Positions 10,624 to 22,407 of a stretch of 64,000 nt of DNA are shown piece after piece. Position 1 is the first letter of the stretch; each line of letters starts with the position of its first letter. The position numbers were made by a program, and so were the translations under genes. The DNA comes from Tolypeutes matacus. Lineage: Eukaryota; Chordata; Mammalia; Cingulata; Chlamyphoridae. The notes beneath the pieces were generated by a model, which searched no databases, was not told the DNA's origin, and saw only the letters and a program-made list of their open reading frames with translations. The stretch is taken from assembly GCA_026826555.1 (NCBI GenBank), contig JAKSZT010054565.1:1814186-1878185 (forward strand), given 5' to 3'.

Positions 10624-11089
10624 GCAGGGACCAGAGTGCCACCCATTCTGGTGACCTCTCTGCCTTGCCTTTGGGATGGATGGGGACAGGGCAGGAGAGG
10701 GCACAGCAATTGGAAAAAATTAAAGAGGGCTGGGCAAGTACCAAGGTGACTATAAATCTTAGGAGTCACCCAGAGAAGATGGGCTTGGTAGTAGGGCTTG
10801 TAAGCACCTCCAGGGTGGGGAGGGTGCTAGTCTGCCCCTCACCCGTCTGGTGTCCCCTCCAGGGTTCATTCCAGAGGCCCTAAAATCCTTGAGCTCAGCT
10901 GCCTATCCCACGTACTCTGCTGCCCCTGCCAAATCCAGGCCAAGCCAACTCAAAGAGAGCCTGGGAGGCACAATCCCTTTAACAGAGCCAACCACGACTG
11001 GGGGCAAGCTGGAAGGCGGCCCAGGGACCCGGAGCCCGAGGATACAGGACGAAGCTACGGGATAGGGAGTACGGAGATGAGCTCCCTGC
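10624..11089. other. Unique sequence, no gene seen
   Basis: Composition rises in GC towards the CpG island. No repeat or exon recognised. Confidence 0.4.
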
Positions 11090-12830
11090 TTCTCGGTTGG
11101 AATACGCAGCCCGGCAGCGAGTGCCCCACAGCCGAGGGCGCTGCGGGGTGACTGCGCCAGCTCCGAATCGGGGTTACAGGGCCTGGAGACGAGATGCCCA
11201 GTGTAAGTTAGGGCGGCAGGAGCCCCAAGCCGGTAAAGAGAGAGGGGTCATCTCAGCGCCTTTGCCTGGCTGGCCGGCCTCGGGCGAGACCAGAGCTGGT
11301 GTGCAGAAGAAGCCAGCAGCTGGAGTTGCAGCCACGTCCAGAGCTCGGCTAGGTCCCTCGGCAACGCGGATGCTTTCGCTGCCCCTCCCAAGGCGCCCGG
11401 GGCTACGACTCCCGCGTCCCGGCCACACACACGCACAAAATCTTCGCACAATCACTGACGCGCAAACACTGGCTTCGAGCAAGAAACAGGCGGGTGCCCT
11501 GGAGAGGCGCGGGGTGGGAAGCGCGCCACAGAGGGCGGGAGCACTCCCGTTTTGGGTAGGCAACCAACGCAGCCTCTACCTCCCCCTCTCCCGTGCCCGC
11601 CACAAGCCGCCACCGAGTCCCAGTCCCGAGCGCGGTAAAGCCCCGGGCGCCCCAGGCGCTCGAGCCCGCCCCTCCCTGCGCCCAGCACCAGGGCCAGGAA
11701 GCGGGGCGGATGGTCCGCAGGGACCCACAGCGCCCGAGAGGCGGCGGTTCACAGACGCGCGGCGGCGAGTGAAATCAAGCAGCGAAAGTCTAATTAAAGT
11801 TCCCGCAACTAGGTCCCTAAAGTGTGGCCACACCTAAGCCCCGCGCGCCCCACCTCCGCCCGCGGCTTCAGTCTCCTATCCCGCGCCGGTCGGAGGTCGG
11901 CAAGCAGCGCAGTCCCAGGACCGGCCCGGGCCCCTCGCCGCGTCGCTCTGGACTAGGAGCCTGTGCAGGGCGGGGACACGGGTAGGGCGGGGGTGCCCGG
12001 CGCACTTACCTGGCGCAGCCGCCGCTCTCGGCGCCGCTGACGCCCTCAGCCCGGGCTCGGTCCTCTACGGCCAATCCTCCGCTCCGGGACGCCCGGAGGC
12101 AACGAAGCCCCCCGCTCGGGCTCGGGCTCGGACCCGGCGCCTCCTCCGCTTGGAGTGGCACCGGGTGCCAGCGGCGGGGCGAGCGGCTGGGGCCCGCGGC
12201 TGGGGAGCGCGGGAGAGGGAGAGGGGCGCGGCGGCGCGCTCCTCCGCGGGTCGGTCTCCGGCCTCCCGCCGCCGCTGCCCGGTCCTCCCCGCTTCCAGCA
12301 GCGCCACCGTCTCCGGCAGGCGCGCTGGGAAGGCTCCCAGCGAAGTGCGAGCGAAGCCTCCGGCGAGGCTGGAAATAGCGCCGCGCCCGCCCGGCGCCCC
12401 GCCCCCGGCCCGGGCCCCGCCCCGCGGTGGTGGCTGCGGCGCGGGGGCCGGGCCGGGCCGGGATCACTCGGCGGTGGGTTCGGCCCTCCTGGGCACTCTC
12501 AGGCGCCGCGTCCACGCGCGTTCTGCGGCTCCCGCGGCCCCGCGCTCCCAAGGAGCGGTCGCTGGGTGCGGTCGGGCGGCCGCCGGGTAGAAGAGGTAGG
12601 GAAGGGGACCGCGCCCGTTCCCGGCTTTTCTGAGAGCTCGACTCCCGGCTGCCGCTGGGATCCAGACCCTCGGTGGGTCGCATCCCGGAGCCCACCCGGG
12701 AAAAGGATCGACCGTCACCGGGCTGGCGGTGGCCACAGCTGGACAGAGGCGTCCGCCCAGGCCCTGGCGCTGCGAGGGCGCGGGGCCCGCGAGAGGCCGA
12801 GGATTGATCCCACGGAAGATTTTGAAAGGT
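11090..12830 (-). promoter_or_regulatory. CpG island, likely promoter of a leftward transcript
   Basis: The only long CpG-dense segment in the window, very rich in CG dinucleotides from about 11090 and densest at 11850-12770. It contains GC boxes of the Sp1/KLF type, for example GGGGCGG near 11703, AGGGCGGGG near 11968 and a cluster CGCCCCGCCCCC / GGCCCCGCCCCGCGG at 12397-12428. No TATA box is evident, as is usual for such promoters. Direction is inferred from the perfect minus-strand splice donor at its low-coordinate side (12010/12009). Long open frames here (12006-12695 minus, 12155-13036 plus, 11097-11837 plus) are best explained by low stop-codon density in GC-rich DNA. The gene is not identified, and a bidirectional promoter is possible. 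Confidence 0.75.
12010..12700 (-). other. Candidate first exon ending in a consensus splice donor
   Basis: Read on the minus strand, the sequence at 12015-12004 is CGCCAG|GTAAGT, a perfect match to the vertebrate donor consensus, followed by GCGCC. The exon would end at 12010 with intron from 12009 downwards. The start is unknown, and 12700 is only an outer guess based on the GC-box cluster near 12400 and the end of CpG density. An open frame runs through the donor (12695 down to 12006, starting MGSGMRPTEG) but is Arg/Pro/Ala/Gly-rich without a domain, so the exon is more likely 5' untranslated or noncoding. No partner exon could be identified to the left. Confidence 0.5.
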
Positions 12831-13589
12831 CCCTGGGCTCTTTCCCGGAAAACGGTCGAGGCCTTGAGCAGCCTCGGGCCCGAGTGTCTACATCAATCCC
12901 TGGGACCCTGGATTCTGCCGAAACTGCCTTCACTTGTGAAGGGTTTCAGCCCCGAAGTCCCTCTCAGGTCACCGGCCTGCGAGCTGGGAGGGCCGGGGGA
13001 AGAGGTCACGCAGCCCCATCACAGTGTGAAGACTGACTACCCACACGGCACCAGGGCTGTGTAGGCACCAAGGCTAGGGAGTCCACTCCTGGTTCCTCCT
13101 GAGAAGAGGCAGCCCCTACCTGCAGGGGGCAAGCAGGACACTGGCTGGGAAAGAAGGGCAGGCTGGCTTCTCACAGGAACAGTGAGTAACTGCAGGGCCA
13201 ACCTCTTAGTCTCTAAGGGACACCCAGTGTTTTTGTTTGACCAGCAGAGAAACCTTTAGTAGAAGCAAGTGAAGGAGGCTCATCCCACTCTCTCTCCTTG
13301 TGTCTTCTCTGCTGGTTGGTCTGACTCCAATGGGCTGGCCCAGAGTGGGAGATGGAGTTGGGGACCCATGGCCCTGGAGTGATCAGAGGGTGGGCTGGGG
13401 GCAGCCCTGACAGGGGCAAAGCCCCTCCCAAAGAAGGCCTGGGAGCCCTAGCACTAGGCTCTGGCTCGTCTGAGAGGCACCCTGGCTGTTCAGAGCAGCC
13501 TTGAAGCCCGCTTAGCACCCCAGGTAGCTTAGAGCACCCAAAGATGGACCAGAAAAGGTGAGAACACAAACGGAAGCATACCAAGACCA
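12831..13589. other. Unique sequence flanking the CpG island
   Basis: CpG content falls quickly after about 12830. No exon or repeat recognised. Confidence 0.35.
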
Positions 13590-13594
13590 TCACG

Positions 13595-13700
13595 ACCTTC
13601 CTTTAATTCTTGCAACAGCAAAGGGACGTCATTATCCCCATTTTGCAGATGAGGAAACTGAGGATGCTGCCTGGTTGCCGGAGCACACACATCTGGAGGA
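13595..13700 (+). repeat. MIR SINE fragment
   Basis: CATTATCCCCATTTTGCAGA followed by TGAGGAAACTGAGG (13630-13664) is the MIR core in sense orientation, preceded by the TTTAATTCTTGCAACAGC form of the MIR centre. Confidence 0.85.
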
Positions 13701-15145
13701 TAGCAGAGCCAGGGTCTGCTTAGGTCTGCTCATTCCAAAGTGGAATCCTCTGGGTGCTGGGTCTCCCTCTCCAAGGCCTTGAACCCAGAGGCTGTGCCAG
13801 GCCCAAGACACGGGATCCAGCCAGGCTCCATGGGCTGCTGTGTTACTTGTGTAGGTGTTGGTGGTAGGGATGGTTTGTATGTGGCAGAAATCGCCCTCCT
13901 CTGCCTCCATCAGGTGCAGACTGACCTGATGAACTGAATGAAAGAGAGAAGGACAGAAGCGTCAGGAAGAAAGGGCAGTGGAAAACTTACCCAACCCACG
14001 TCCAAAACTGTCAGCAGAGCAGGACAGAAGATGGGGAACAAAAAAGGGGAGGGTGAAGTGAGCAGAAAGCTACTCCCCTGACTAGCCCAGAGTGCTCTGT
14101 GCACCCCGCCCCTGGCTCCCCACCAGTCCAGGATCCTGGCCCCAGGGTGGCAGGGATTGATAAGCTCCCAGCCTGCAGACTGGCCTGGGGCAGCACAGCC
14201 AAATTCCTGTGGTCAAGAAAACCACTCTCGTGCCATGCACACTCCAGCGTGCAAATGCATGCGTGGGTGCACAACTCACATACTCACCATGTGATGGGAA
14301 GATGGGGAGAGAAGTTCCCATTCCCAAGGAGCCCAGCCCCCCAGCTGGGAGAAGGCTCTGGCCCACCAGCATTTCCATGGAGCCCATCTATACCGGCTTG
14401 AGCGTGTCTACACTGGTTTTACTGGGACCAGGTGAGCAGCGAGGAGGGCTAGTCAGCCTGTCACAGACGCCTGGAGCATCTGTGTGCAGCAATCCTCCGG
14501 GAAGGGTGGTTTTTCCATTAGCTTTTCCAACTCTACTTATTAGCACTTATTTGCATCTAATATTCAGGCAGACACTGCTAGGAATCAACAATGCTGCATT
14601 CCTTTCCTACAACATTTTCAATCTTTCATTCTGACTTCCTTGTTTTGAGAGGCCCTCAGGGAAATCCCAAGGGAGGGGGCAGGTCTGAGCCTCCCCCACT
14701 TCCCACAGCACCAACGTGCAATGAGTCTTCCTCCTCGAGATTCGCCAAGGGCTGCATGCCCTTTTTTGAAAGTCAGGCTCAGCCTCTGCAGCGAGGGAGG
14801 AGGAGAAGCGCCGCAAATCCCCGGCAGGAAGCCCTGTGTGCTTGCAGCTTTGGATATGTGTGTCTCCACTGAAAGATTAGTGGCAAACTTCTCCCTTTGC
14901 ATCCCAACTAAGGTAAAAAGGAATTTTCACTGGATGGCACCGGGAGTCCACAATCTCCCTGCAGGAGAGGTGATGTGTTTGCTGCCACAGGGGTGGGAGG
15001 GGAGGGGGGCTGACCCAGGCTGGGCTGCAGCTGCAGGCACCCCCCTCCCTTTGCTGGCTCTGGGGCCCTGGACCACTCCTGCGAGGGAACGCCTCTTCCA
15101 TCTCCCTCCATCCTACAGGAGAAAGAAGAGAGTAATGGAAAGGAC
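13701..15145. other. Unique sequence, no gene seen
   Basis: No exon or repeat recognised. 14500-14640 is AT-rich and CpG-free with CTTATTAGCACTTATTTGCA and an octamer ATTTGCAT at 14549-14556, a possible noncoding regulatory block. Confidence 0.3.
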
Positions 15146-15360
15146 TGCCCCAAGGTGCCAGCTGGGTGACCTTGGGCATGTCTGCTAGCTCCTCCAAATT
15201 GTTTTAAAAATGAGGACAATAGGGAAACGGATGTGGCTCAAGAGGTTCGGCGTCCGTCTACCATATGGAGAGACCGGGGTTCGATCCCCGGTACCTCCCG
15301 GTAAAAAAAAAAAAAAAAAAAATGAGGACAATAGACTCTGCCATGTCTTCTTCCTCACTT
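15146..15360 (-). repeat. MIR SINE, split by a younger SINE
   Basis: GCTGGGTGACCTTGGGCATG near 15161 and AAAAATGAGGACAATAGACTC match the antisense MIR form GCTGTGTGACCTTGGGCAAG ... AAAATGAGGATAATA. A short DAS SINE sits in it and duplicated 17 bp of MIR sequence on insertion. Confidence 0.75.
15223..15317 (+). mobile_element. Short DAS-type SINE (single tRNA unit) with 17-bp TSD
   Basis: About 75 bp of tRNA-like body followed by a run of about 20 A. A-box region GTGGCTCAAGAGGT and an exact B box GGTTCGATCCCC are present. The insertion lies in a MIR and is flanked by the duplication AAAAATGAGGACAATAG at 15206-15222 and about 15318-15334. It lacks the AATAAA tail and the second domain of the longer type. 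Related short copies are at 41035 and 56104. Confidence 0.95.
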
Positions 15361-18300
15361 GGCAAGCGGAATTCTCAGGTAAGAGGAAGGGAGTGAAAGC
15401 ATCTTGGAAAATGGAGCTCTGTGACTACAAAGGAGCCTGTCCTGAGCCCCACCTCTATCAGCTACTCAGGGAGCCACCTGGCCTCTGCCCCACGCATCTG
15501 GCCCTGTCGTGGCCTCTGTCCCTCAAGGTTTCTGGAAATCAGTTCAACACATAGACCAGCCATGACATGATGACAAGAGCAGGGTCCCAGTGGGAGACTC
15601 TCCCCCAGCCACCTCTGCTGCTGACCAGGATGATCATGGCCATGGCCTTACTCTCCCATCTGGTCAGTGAGGAGGTGGTGGGAAAGGGTCGCTTGTTTGT
15701 TTCTTCGTTGAGTTGCCTAAACATCTCCTGATGTGCAGGAGTCCCCCGCATGGCAGCCATGTTGCTGGGGGTTCCAGGCAGCCCCATGCCCCATACACCT
15801 GATACAACCTCTGAAATTCCACCATCATTCCCCGGGGAATAAGAATAGTTCTCTTTAAAGAGCAGGTTGCTGGGCCAGGGTAAGTTTCTTAACAGGGTAA
15901 GGCCAGTCCTGGACACAGAGGAGAGTCAGTGAACAGATAAGGTGTTCTGGGTAGAACACAACAGAAACTGACTATGGTTAACTTCAATGGAAAGGAAGAT
16001 TTCCTTGAAAGGACACTGGAGGAGCTCACAGAACTGAGGGGAAGGAAGGCAGAAACCAGGGCTGAGGTGTCCAGGTCCCTTTGGGCAGAGCTGTGGGCAG
16101 CCCCTTGGGACTCTAGGAAGGCATGTCCTCCACAGAGCTGGGTGACCCCTACTCAAGCTGGCCTGGACATGTCCTCCCCCCACCAACCTAAGGTGTCCGG
16201 ACCTTGAGCCCAGGAAGCAGCCATGCCGCCAAGTCCGGCCCCTCTGTGCCACAAACTATGTTCAAAGCCATAGTTTGTCAAGCTCAAGTTCATTTTGATG
16301 CTTCTTAATTAAAAAAAAAAAAAAAAATCACCACTGGGCTGGTATGCTGCTGGTCACCCCTGCAGCTCCCACCAATGCTTGTAACGGATCATCCTCCTGT
16401 GGCCTGGCAGGGACCCTTCCTCCAGCCCTGCCCCCAGTGGGGAGAGAGGACACTGTCCAAGGAGGGGGGTTAACTACAGGAGGGGGTCCAATACCTAAAT
16501 ATAAATGCTGTTACTCTTCTTTTTTACTTTGAGGAAAATACTTTAAAAATTCTAGAATATTTAGATGTCATAATACAATGAGTGCTATTTAATTCGGGCC
16601 AAATTAATTCAGCATCCATGTCATGCAAGGTTGGACTGAAGTTTACTTTTTCTCTCTCAATCACACACAGAGGGAATAGGCTTGCCGGGGGGAAATCTAC
16701 CCTACCTTGTATAGTAAATGGATTTTGACTTCTCTTCACCACTCGTATTTCTGTGTATCCATCTGCATCCAGATGTGAACGAGCTCATAAATCGTTCTCT
16801 ATATTCAATCGGGTTGGCTTGGTTGACCCTCTCTTTGATTATACACTATCATTAATCAAGGTGATTGTTAAAATGAGTAAATTACTAGATGACAGAAATA
16901 AAATGGTGCTTCCTTTCTTTTCTCCCTAATTTGGAGAGCATGCTGATTCTCTAGGACTCCCCTGGCTTAGCCCAGAAGGATGAGATGCAGCACCTTGAAT
17001 GTGCTGCTGCTCACCCTCATGGAACAGTCCACGAGGTCCCAGTGGGGCGGTGGGACCTCCCAGGGCAAGATCTCGTCTCCAGCATGATCAGCCCAGAGTG
17101 CATTTCCAGAAATACTCTACCCTCTCCCAGAGTTATAAATCAGTTGCTTACTCTCCATCATGTGGTAGGAAAGTGGGGCTTAAGTATCTTCTGAGTTCCT
17201 GAGATAGCTAAAAGCATTTTTTTTAAATGCAAAGTTGAATGCTATTCTAAATTTAATGCTTAGTATTAAGAACCAGGTTTGGAGATTCTGAGAAGAAAGA
17301 AAGGATTGCTTTGATTTGAACAAAATATTTCCACAGTAACACTCCAGGAGCGTTTATCAGATGCCATTGGATGAGGGTGTACAGTCTGAGTCTTCCCTGG
17401 CTGCGGAGGCTTACAATCAAGAGGCTTTAGAGAAATGTGACACAAAGAGGAAACACATGGCAATTTCATAGCCAGGCTGAAAGGACCTCATTCGAGAGCA
17501 GCCTGAGGTCTGCCCCCTCAGATCTGAAAAGCAAAGGGGTCCCTAAGCTCAGAAAGGAATGTTGCCTACCTGAGGACAGACCATTTAAAAATCTCCCAAA
17601 TGCCATTGGTTATTCTCAAGGTGTTCTCAGTCCTTTTTAGCACAGGCAAGTGGTGCCATAAACCATATGGTAGGCTGCAGCTGAGATGGGAAAAAAGCAG
17701 CAGGTACTGCCCTTCTATTTGAGGCCACCCTGAGCACGTGGTATTTTCACACTGTACTGGGAGCCCACACAACAGCACCTGGCAAGATGAATCTCTCCAC
17801 TGGGACTGAAAACAAAAGCCTCGTGGATGATGCATCCAAGGAGACGCCATCGATCAGGCAGAATGGGCGGTGGCTCCTTGGAAGGACATCCAAGGGCAAC
17901 AGAACGGGACACTCACCCCAAGTCCAGCCCTCCACTTTGCAACCCTTGACCTGCAGCCTTTGCCACCCTTTCTCCTGTAGGAAGGTGCCTCAATCGGAAA
18001 TACCCAAGTTAGATTTGGATCCTTATGCTGCAAGTTTCCTGTGAAGCAGAAGCTAGAGGCTCCAAAGGTTTTCCAATTTGTAAGCAGGTGTTGCTAAAAC
18101 TTTCTGTCAGCCCCTCCCACCCCATGCCCCACAAATCGTGGAGAGTCAGCCCGCCACCAAGCTTGCCCCCTCCCAGCTTTGCTAAGCCATCCCCCTGTGT
18201 TGAGAAGGGGCAAGGTCAGCAGTCTTTGGAAGCCAACAATGCCACCTGCAGAGTTAGGCAGGCCAGGAGTGCTCCAGAAGGTTTGGGGCGGGGTGGGGTG

Positions 18301-19239
18301 GGAGGGAAGAATATCTCCAGTTCCCCAGTATTCCTAGAGGCAGTACAGCATTGAAGATAAAGTCTCAGACACCTGAAAAAATTAAAGCCTACCACCAAAA
18401 ATAGAAGGCAGTTGACGCAGAAACTGAGACAAGCAACTGCCACTCTGTTGCCGAGTTCTCCCAGAGCCCTGGAAACTTCATCCTTGAGGCAGAACCCGGG
18501 ATGCCCTGGAGTTCAGAGCACTGCCCAGTGGCGTGCTGTCTGTAGCTATGGAAACAGCTAGACAGTCGCCTCCCTGTCGGCTTTTGTACCAGAGACATCT
18601 TGCTGTCAGTAGAGTTTAAAGTTGGCTCAAAAAAACAAGACAACCCAAGCTCCTCTTCCGACACCACCCCGAGGGTGCTGTGGCATGAAGGCAGTCTGCA
18701 GGCCCCAGCGTGGAGCCCGTCACACTCTGCCCCCTCGTCCCTGTCCTTGGACACAGCTTCCTGTCTGCTTGCTCTTAGCAGCCGTGTCTTGGGCTTAAAT
18801 GGGTCCACCCTTCGGGTCTGTTCCTGCATTGGCACCCTGTCCCAAGATTCAGGGGGCAGGGCAGAGGCTCTGCTCACCCCGCTGCCCTCAGCTGGAGGCA
18901 GGTGCGAGGGTGAAGCCCCGCCCCTTTTACAGGTGTCTGGACCTTCTGCTTTAGGCCCAGACTGCCTGGCTGAGTCCACCTGCGGTGGGTGCTAGGCCCA
19001 GGGAGCCCAGGGGACAGACGCTCCCAGTCAAGGCAGAAGGCGGACAGACAAGTGGACAGACTTCCAGCCAGAATGCAAGCCAGACTGTGATGGCGCCATG
19101 AAAGTGGTGGCTGAGCTGTCTTCTGGGGGATCAAGGAGGCAAGCAGGGCTCAGTGGAGACGGAGGCATTTGATCTGACCTTATCTTACCCGGCCTGTCCT
19201 CACCCATAGCAAGATTCACAGTCACAAAGGACCAGAGAC
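15361..19239. other. Unique stretch, no gene seen
   Basis: No exon recognised. 16500-17300 is AT-rich and CpG-poor (TTTAATTCGGGCCAAATTAA near 16589, ATTAATCAAGGTGATTG near 16851) and could be noncoding regulatory sequence. An A-rich run lies at about 16310-16327. The remainder is ordinary mixed sequence with many overlapping chance open frames. Confidence 0.35.
16251..16278. repeat. Perfect 10-bp inverted repeat with 8-nt loop
   Basis: ACAAACTATG at 16251-16260 and CATAGTTTGT at 16269-16278 are exact reverse complements around TTCAAAGC. No element boundary or RNA gene is evident. Confidence 0.9.
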
Positions 19240-19370
19240 AATCATTTTATATTAGACATACAAAATAATTTTATATAAAATACATATTTATATATTATAT
19301 ATTTATGCATTATGTAATTTAGCTAGATATGTCCTATATATCCATATGTATCTCTATATATCACACAAAG
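19240..19370. repeat. AT-rich low-complexity tract
   Basis: Mostly TATA, ATAT and TTTA combinations, for example TATTTATATATTATATATTT. No coding potential. Confidence 0.85.
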
Positions 19371-19892
19371 GATACTCTGGCACCCCACTTCCATGCCCTA
19401 AAACAAGCATAGACTTTATAATTCAAAGGTGGGATAGATTACTGAATTCTAGAAAACAAGCCCAACAGTGTCTTAGGTGGGGAGGGGAGTGAAACGGCAA
19501 ATCAGTAAGAGCCCTTTGAGGGAGTAAAGAGAGTGTAGACAAGGAAAGACAAGTATTTCATCTGCATAGATGAAGGCTATTAAAAATATTCAGCTAAGAC
19601 AATTCCATTTTTGAAAATCACAAGCAGGTTACATTACTTAAGAGATGTTCAAAACTGGCAGAGCCACTGGGGCACAGCTGAGTCTGTTGTGCATTGGGTT
19701 TCCCCCAAGGCAGACTGAGACAAGCGCCTGGGTGCAAGTAGTTCATTTGAGAGTGATCTCAGGAATCACAAGCCACGACATAGGGGGAGTGAGAGAGGGG
19801 AGGGAGGAAAATCAGTAAAGGACGCATTAGTGAGGGGCTTACCACTGTGGCAAGTGGGGACTCAGTGAGGAACCATGTAGAACATACCTCAG
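19371..19892. other. Unique sequence with an unassigned old repeat
   Basis: No gene. 19690-19800 (TTTCCCCCAAGGCAGACTG, GTGCAAGTAGTTCATTTGAG, AGTGATCTCAGG) resembles text at 38075-38200 and 46305-46400 and so looks like an old interspersed repeat whose family I cannot name. Confidence 0.4.
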
Positions 19893-19905
19893 AATCGTCC
19901 TACTG

Positions 19906-20025
19906 GAGGGGAGTGGGTATAGCTCAGTGGCTGGCTGCTTGCTTCCCATGTACGAGGGTCTGGGTTCAATCCCTGGTACCTCCTAAAAAAAAAAAAAAAT
20001 TTAGTTAAAAAAATTTTTTTTTTTA
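19906..20025 (+). mobile_element. DAS-type SINE, diverged copy with TSD
   Basis: Single tRNA-like unit with A box GGTATAGCTCAGTGGCTGG (close to a true tRNA A box TRGCNNAGTGG) and B box GGTTCAATCCC, ending TACCTCCTAAAAAA and a mixed A/T tail. The TSD is AATCGTCCTACTG at 19893-19905 and AATCATCCTACTG at 20026-20038 (12 of 13 identical). It is the copy whose A box is nearest to a canonical tRNA. Confidence 0.9.
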
Positions 20026-20038
20026 AATCATCCTACTG

Positions 20039-20700
20039 TAGGCTGGAGACTGGGGTGTGCATCCACCAACATTGGTTGAGGGGGCCCCCTGCAGGAATTA
20101 ACACTCTGGCAAGCAGCCCAGAAGCTTTGGTGGCATCAGGGAAAAGCCCTCAGGAGAGAAGAGAGATGCAGGTACTTGAGGTTGTATACTGGGGTTGAAC
20201 TCAGGTGGGCTGAGAAGATACGAGGCTCAGCACCAACAGGTCCGTCACAATGTCACAGTCAGTACCAAACACTTTATATACACTATTGTGGACATGGTTG
20301 TCCTCCTTTGCTGTGGTTGGGTTATAAAGCATCTCTTAGTGATGTGAAAGTGTGAGCAAAGTTCTCCTTGGGGTATTTTTGAGATGGCAGTTCTGGTGGC
20401 ATAATTGTGAATCTCCCTGAATCCCCTAATAAAAACAGACAGACCAACTAGATACAAGCCCCAAAACCTATGGGAAACATTTACAATAAAACTGTTGGAC
20501 AATGCATCACTTAAAACCCCAAAATACTAGCAGGTGGGTAGGAGCCACCAATAGTTACAAAACCTGCAGGGTATTAGTATGTGGCAGTAGGAAGCAAAGG
20601 GAAGAAGCAGGGTGTTAGAACTGAGAAGAGTAGCACCCCAAGGTAACCGATAGGTAAACACTGGAAAGCACAGAGATCTGATTTAAGAACAGTAGCTGAA
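20039..20700. other. Unique sequence, no gene seen
   Basis: No exon recognised. It may include the 5' edge of the A-rich LINE remnant that follows. Confidence 0.3.
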
Positions 20701-22360
20701 ACTGGGAGGGGTTTCGCCCACTCCAATAGCAGGTAAGTGCAAAGAGCCTCTGGTAAGAAGATTGAAAGGAGATGGAAGGATCTAGTCCCTGTGAACTCTT
20801 GAAACTGACCAGCCAGGTCTTCCTGGACAGGGCCCCACACAGAGGAGAAACCGCTGAAAGAGGAATCAGAGTGGAAGACAGTGAAGGGGAATTGAAGAGA
20901 AGGACGGGGAAAGAAACAGAAGGTCCAAATACAAGTGGAGACATTTTTTATAAGAGCAAGGAAATCTCAGAAAACATGCCGCCATATTTTAAAAATACTT
21001 TATGAAAACAACAAAAGAAGGAACTCTGTGAAGTTAGAAAGACTGTTCTGAACTCTACCTCTTTCTCAAAGTTCAGAAAAAAATTTTTTAAATTGGCAAC
21101 AGGAAAGGATCAAGGTCATGTTGCACTCAAGCTATTTTAAGAAAGAAAGAGAATAAGGAGTAGAATAAATCTCTATAGACAATGAAAAGCACACCAGAAA
21201 GACATGCCCACAAACAAATAAAAGCTATAACCTATAGTTTCAAAACAAGCTAAAAGACATTAGGGAATGAAACAAGATATTAACAAACAACATAAATCAG
21301 AAATAGGAAAACTCAGAAATGAAATGACAAACTCGGGAAAGAATTAGATATAAAAGGAAAATTCAAAAATTAATACTAAGAAGAATACAAAGTGAATAAA
21401 TATAACAGATAATGACAAGAAATAGAGGATGAAGAACAGACATTTTAAAACTCAGAAATAAATTAACATGATTGAAATGATTCAAGAGAAAGTAAGTAAT
21501 CTTGAGCTAGGTAAAGAAGCTCTAACCTACAGAGAACAGGAAGCCCTAGAGGAAAAAAAATGCAGGAGAATAGAACAAATAGGAAAAACTTTAGTTCAAG
21601 AGCCCCCACCACCACCACCAAAAAAAAATAAAATAAAGGTTTGAAGCCACATATTGAAAGATTCCCACATTCCTGGGGAATCTACTGACCCAGAATTACC
21701 AACCCCCTCATTTTTGTAAAATTATGAGATTTTAAAGAAAAAGAAAAATCCTTTGAGTATCTAAGCAAAAATAACACGTGACTTGTTAAGGAAAGAAAAT
21801 TGGATTATTATCAACTTTTTGATGGTAACACTTATGACAGAAGAAAATAAAGTAACATGTTTAAAAAACACTCTAGAAAATAAATGTGAGCCAAGGATTT
21901 TATATCCAGGGAAAGTGATTTTCAATATAAAGGGTACAAACTCTTACCAACATGCAAGAATCCAGGAAATATTGTTCCCATGAATCCTTCCTGGGGAATC
22001 TACTAGAGAATGAATTTTAGGCAACCAGAATGACTAAAAAGACATCAGCTTAAGAAGGTGAACATTAAATATGCAGTTCTTTGTAAAATTAAGAATAAAT
22101 AAGGATTGAAAAGGAAATTATATAGTGTGTAATTGCTATATGCTCTTGAAAATAGAAATATAGTACAACTCTTTATAAATTGGAGGGATAAGAAAATGGG
22201 GAAAGTGTTTGGGAAAATTTAAACTGTTTTCAATAATGATGTTGACTGAGTTAGTGCCAGAGTTGTTACTGTGAAGCAATTGTGTATGTAATATGGGATA
22301 AGCAAATGAGTAAATCTTGGTTATTTCAACTCTGTCATCTCCTGTGCCCTAACAACTAGG
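20701..22360 (+). mobile_element. L1/HAL1-like LINE remnant
   Basis: A long A-rich strand with LINE-type text: AATTAACATGATTGAAATGATT, AAGAAGCTCTAACC, GCAAGAATCCAGGAAATATTG preceded by CTCTTACCAACAT, and TCCTGGGGAATCTACTGACC repeated in similar form at about 21675 and 21993. The sense-strand A bias and the order fit ORF1 and flanks of a HAL1 (half-L1) or old L1. Frames are fully broken by stops. A CCACCACCACCACC microsatellite lies near 21608. The family call is moderate, the boundaries approximate. Confidence 0.5.
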
Positions 22361-22407
22361 ATTCTTGAGTGAGAAAAAAGAAATCTAGGTATAAGAAGGA
22401 AGAGATT

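Noticed and set aside
12155..13036. 293-codon plus-strand frame and overlapping frames across the CpG island
   Set aside because: Long frames occur in several phases on both strands because GC-rich DNA has few stops. No domain or consistent start is visible.
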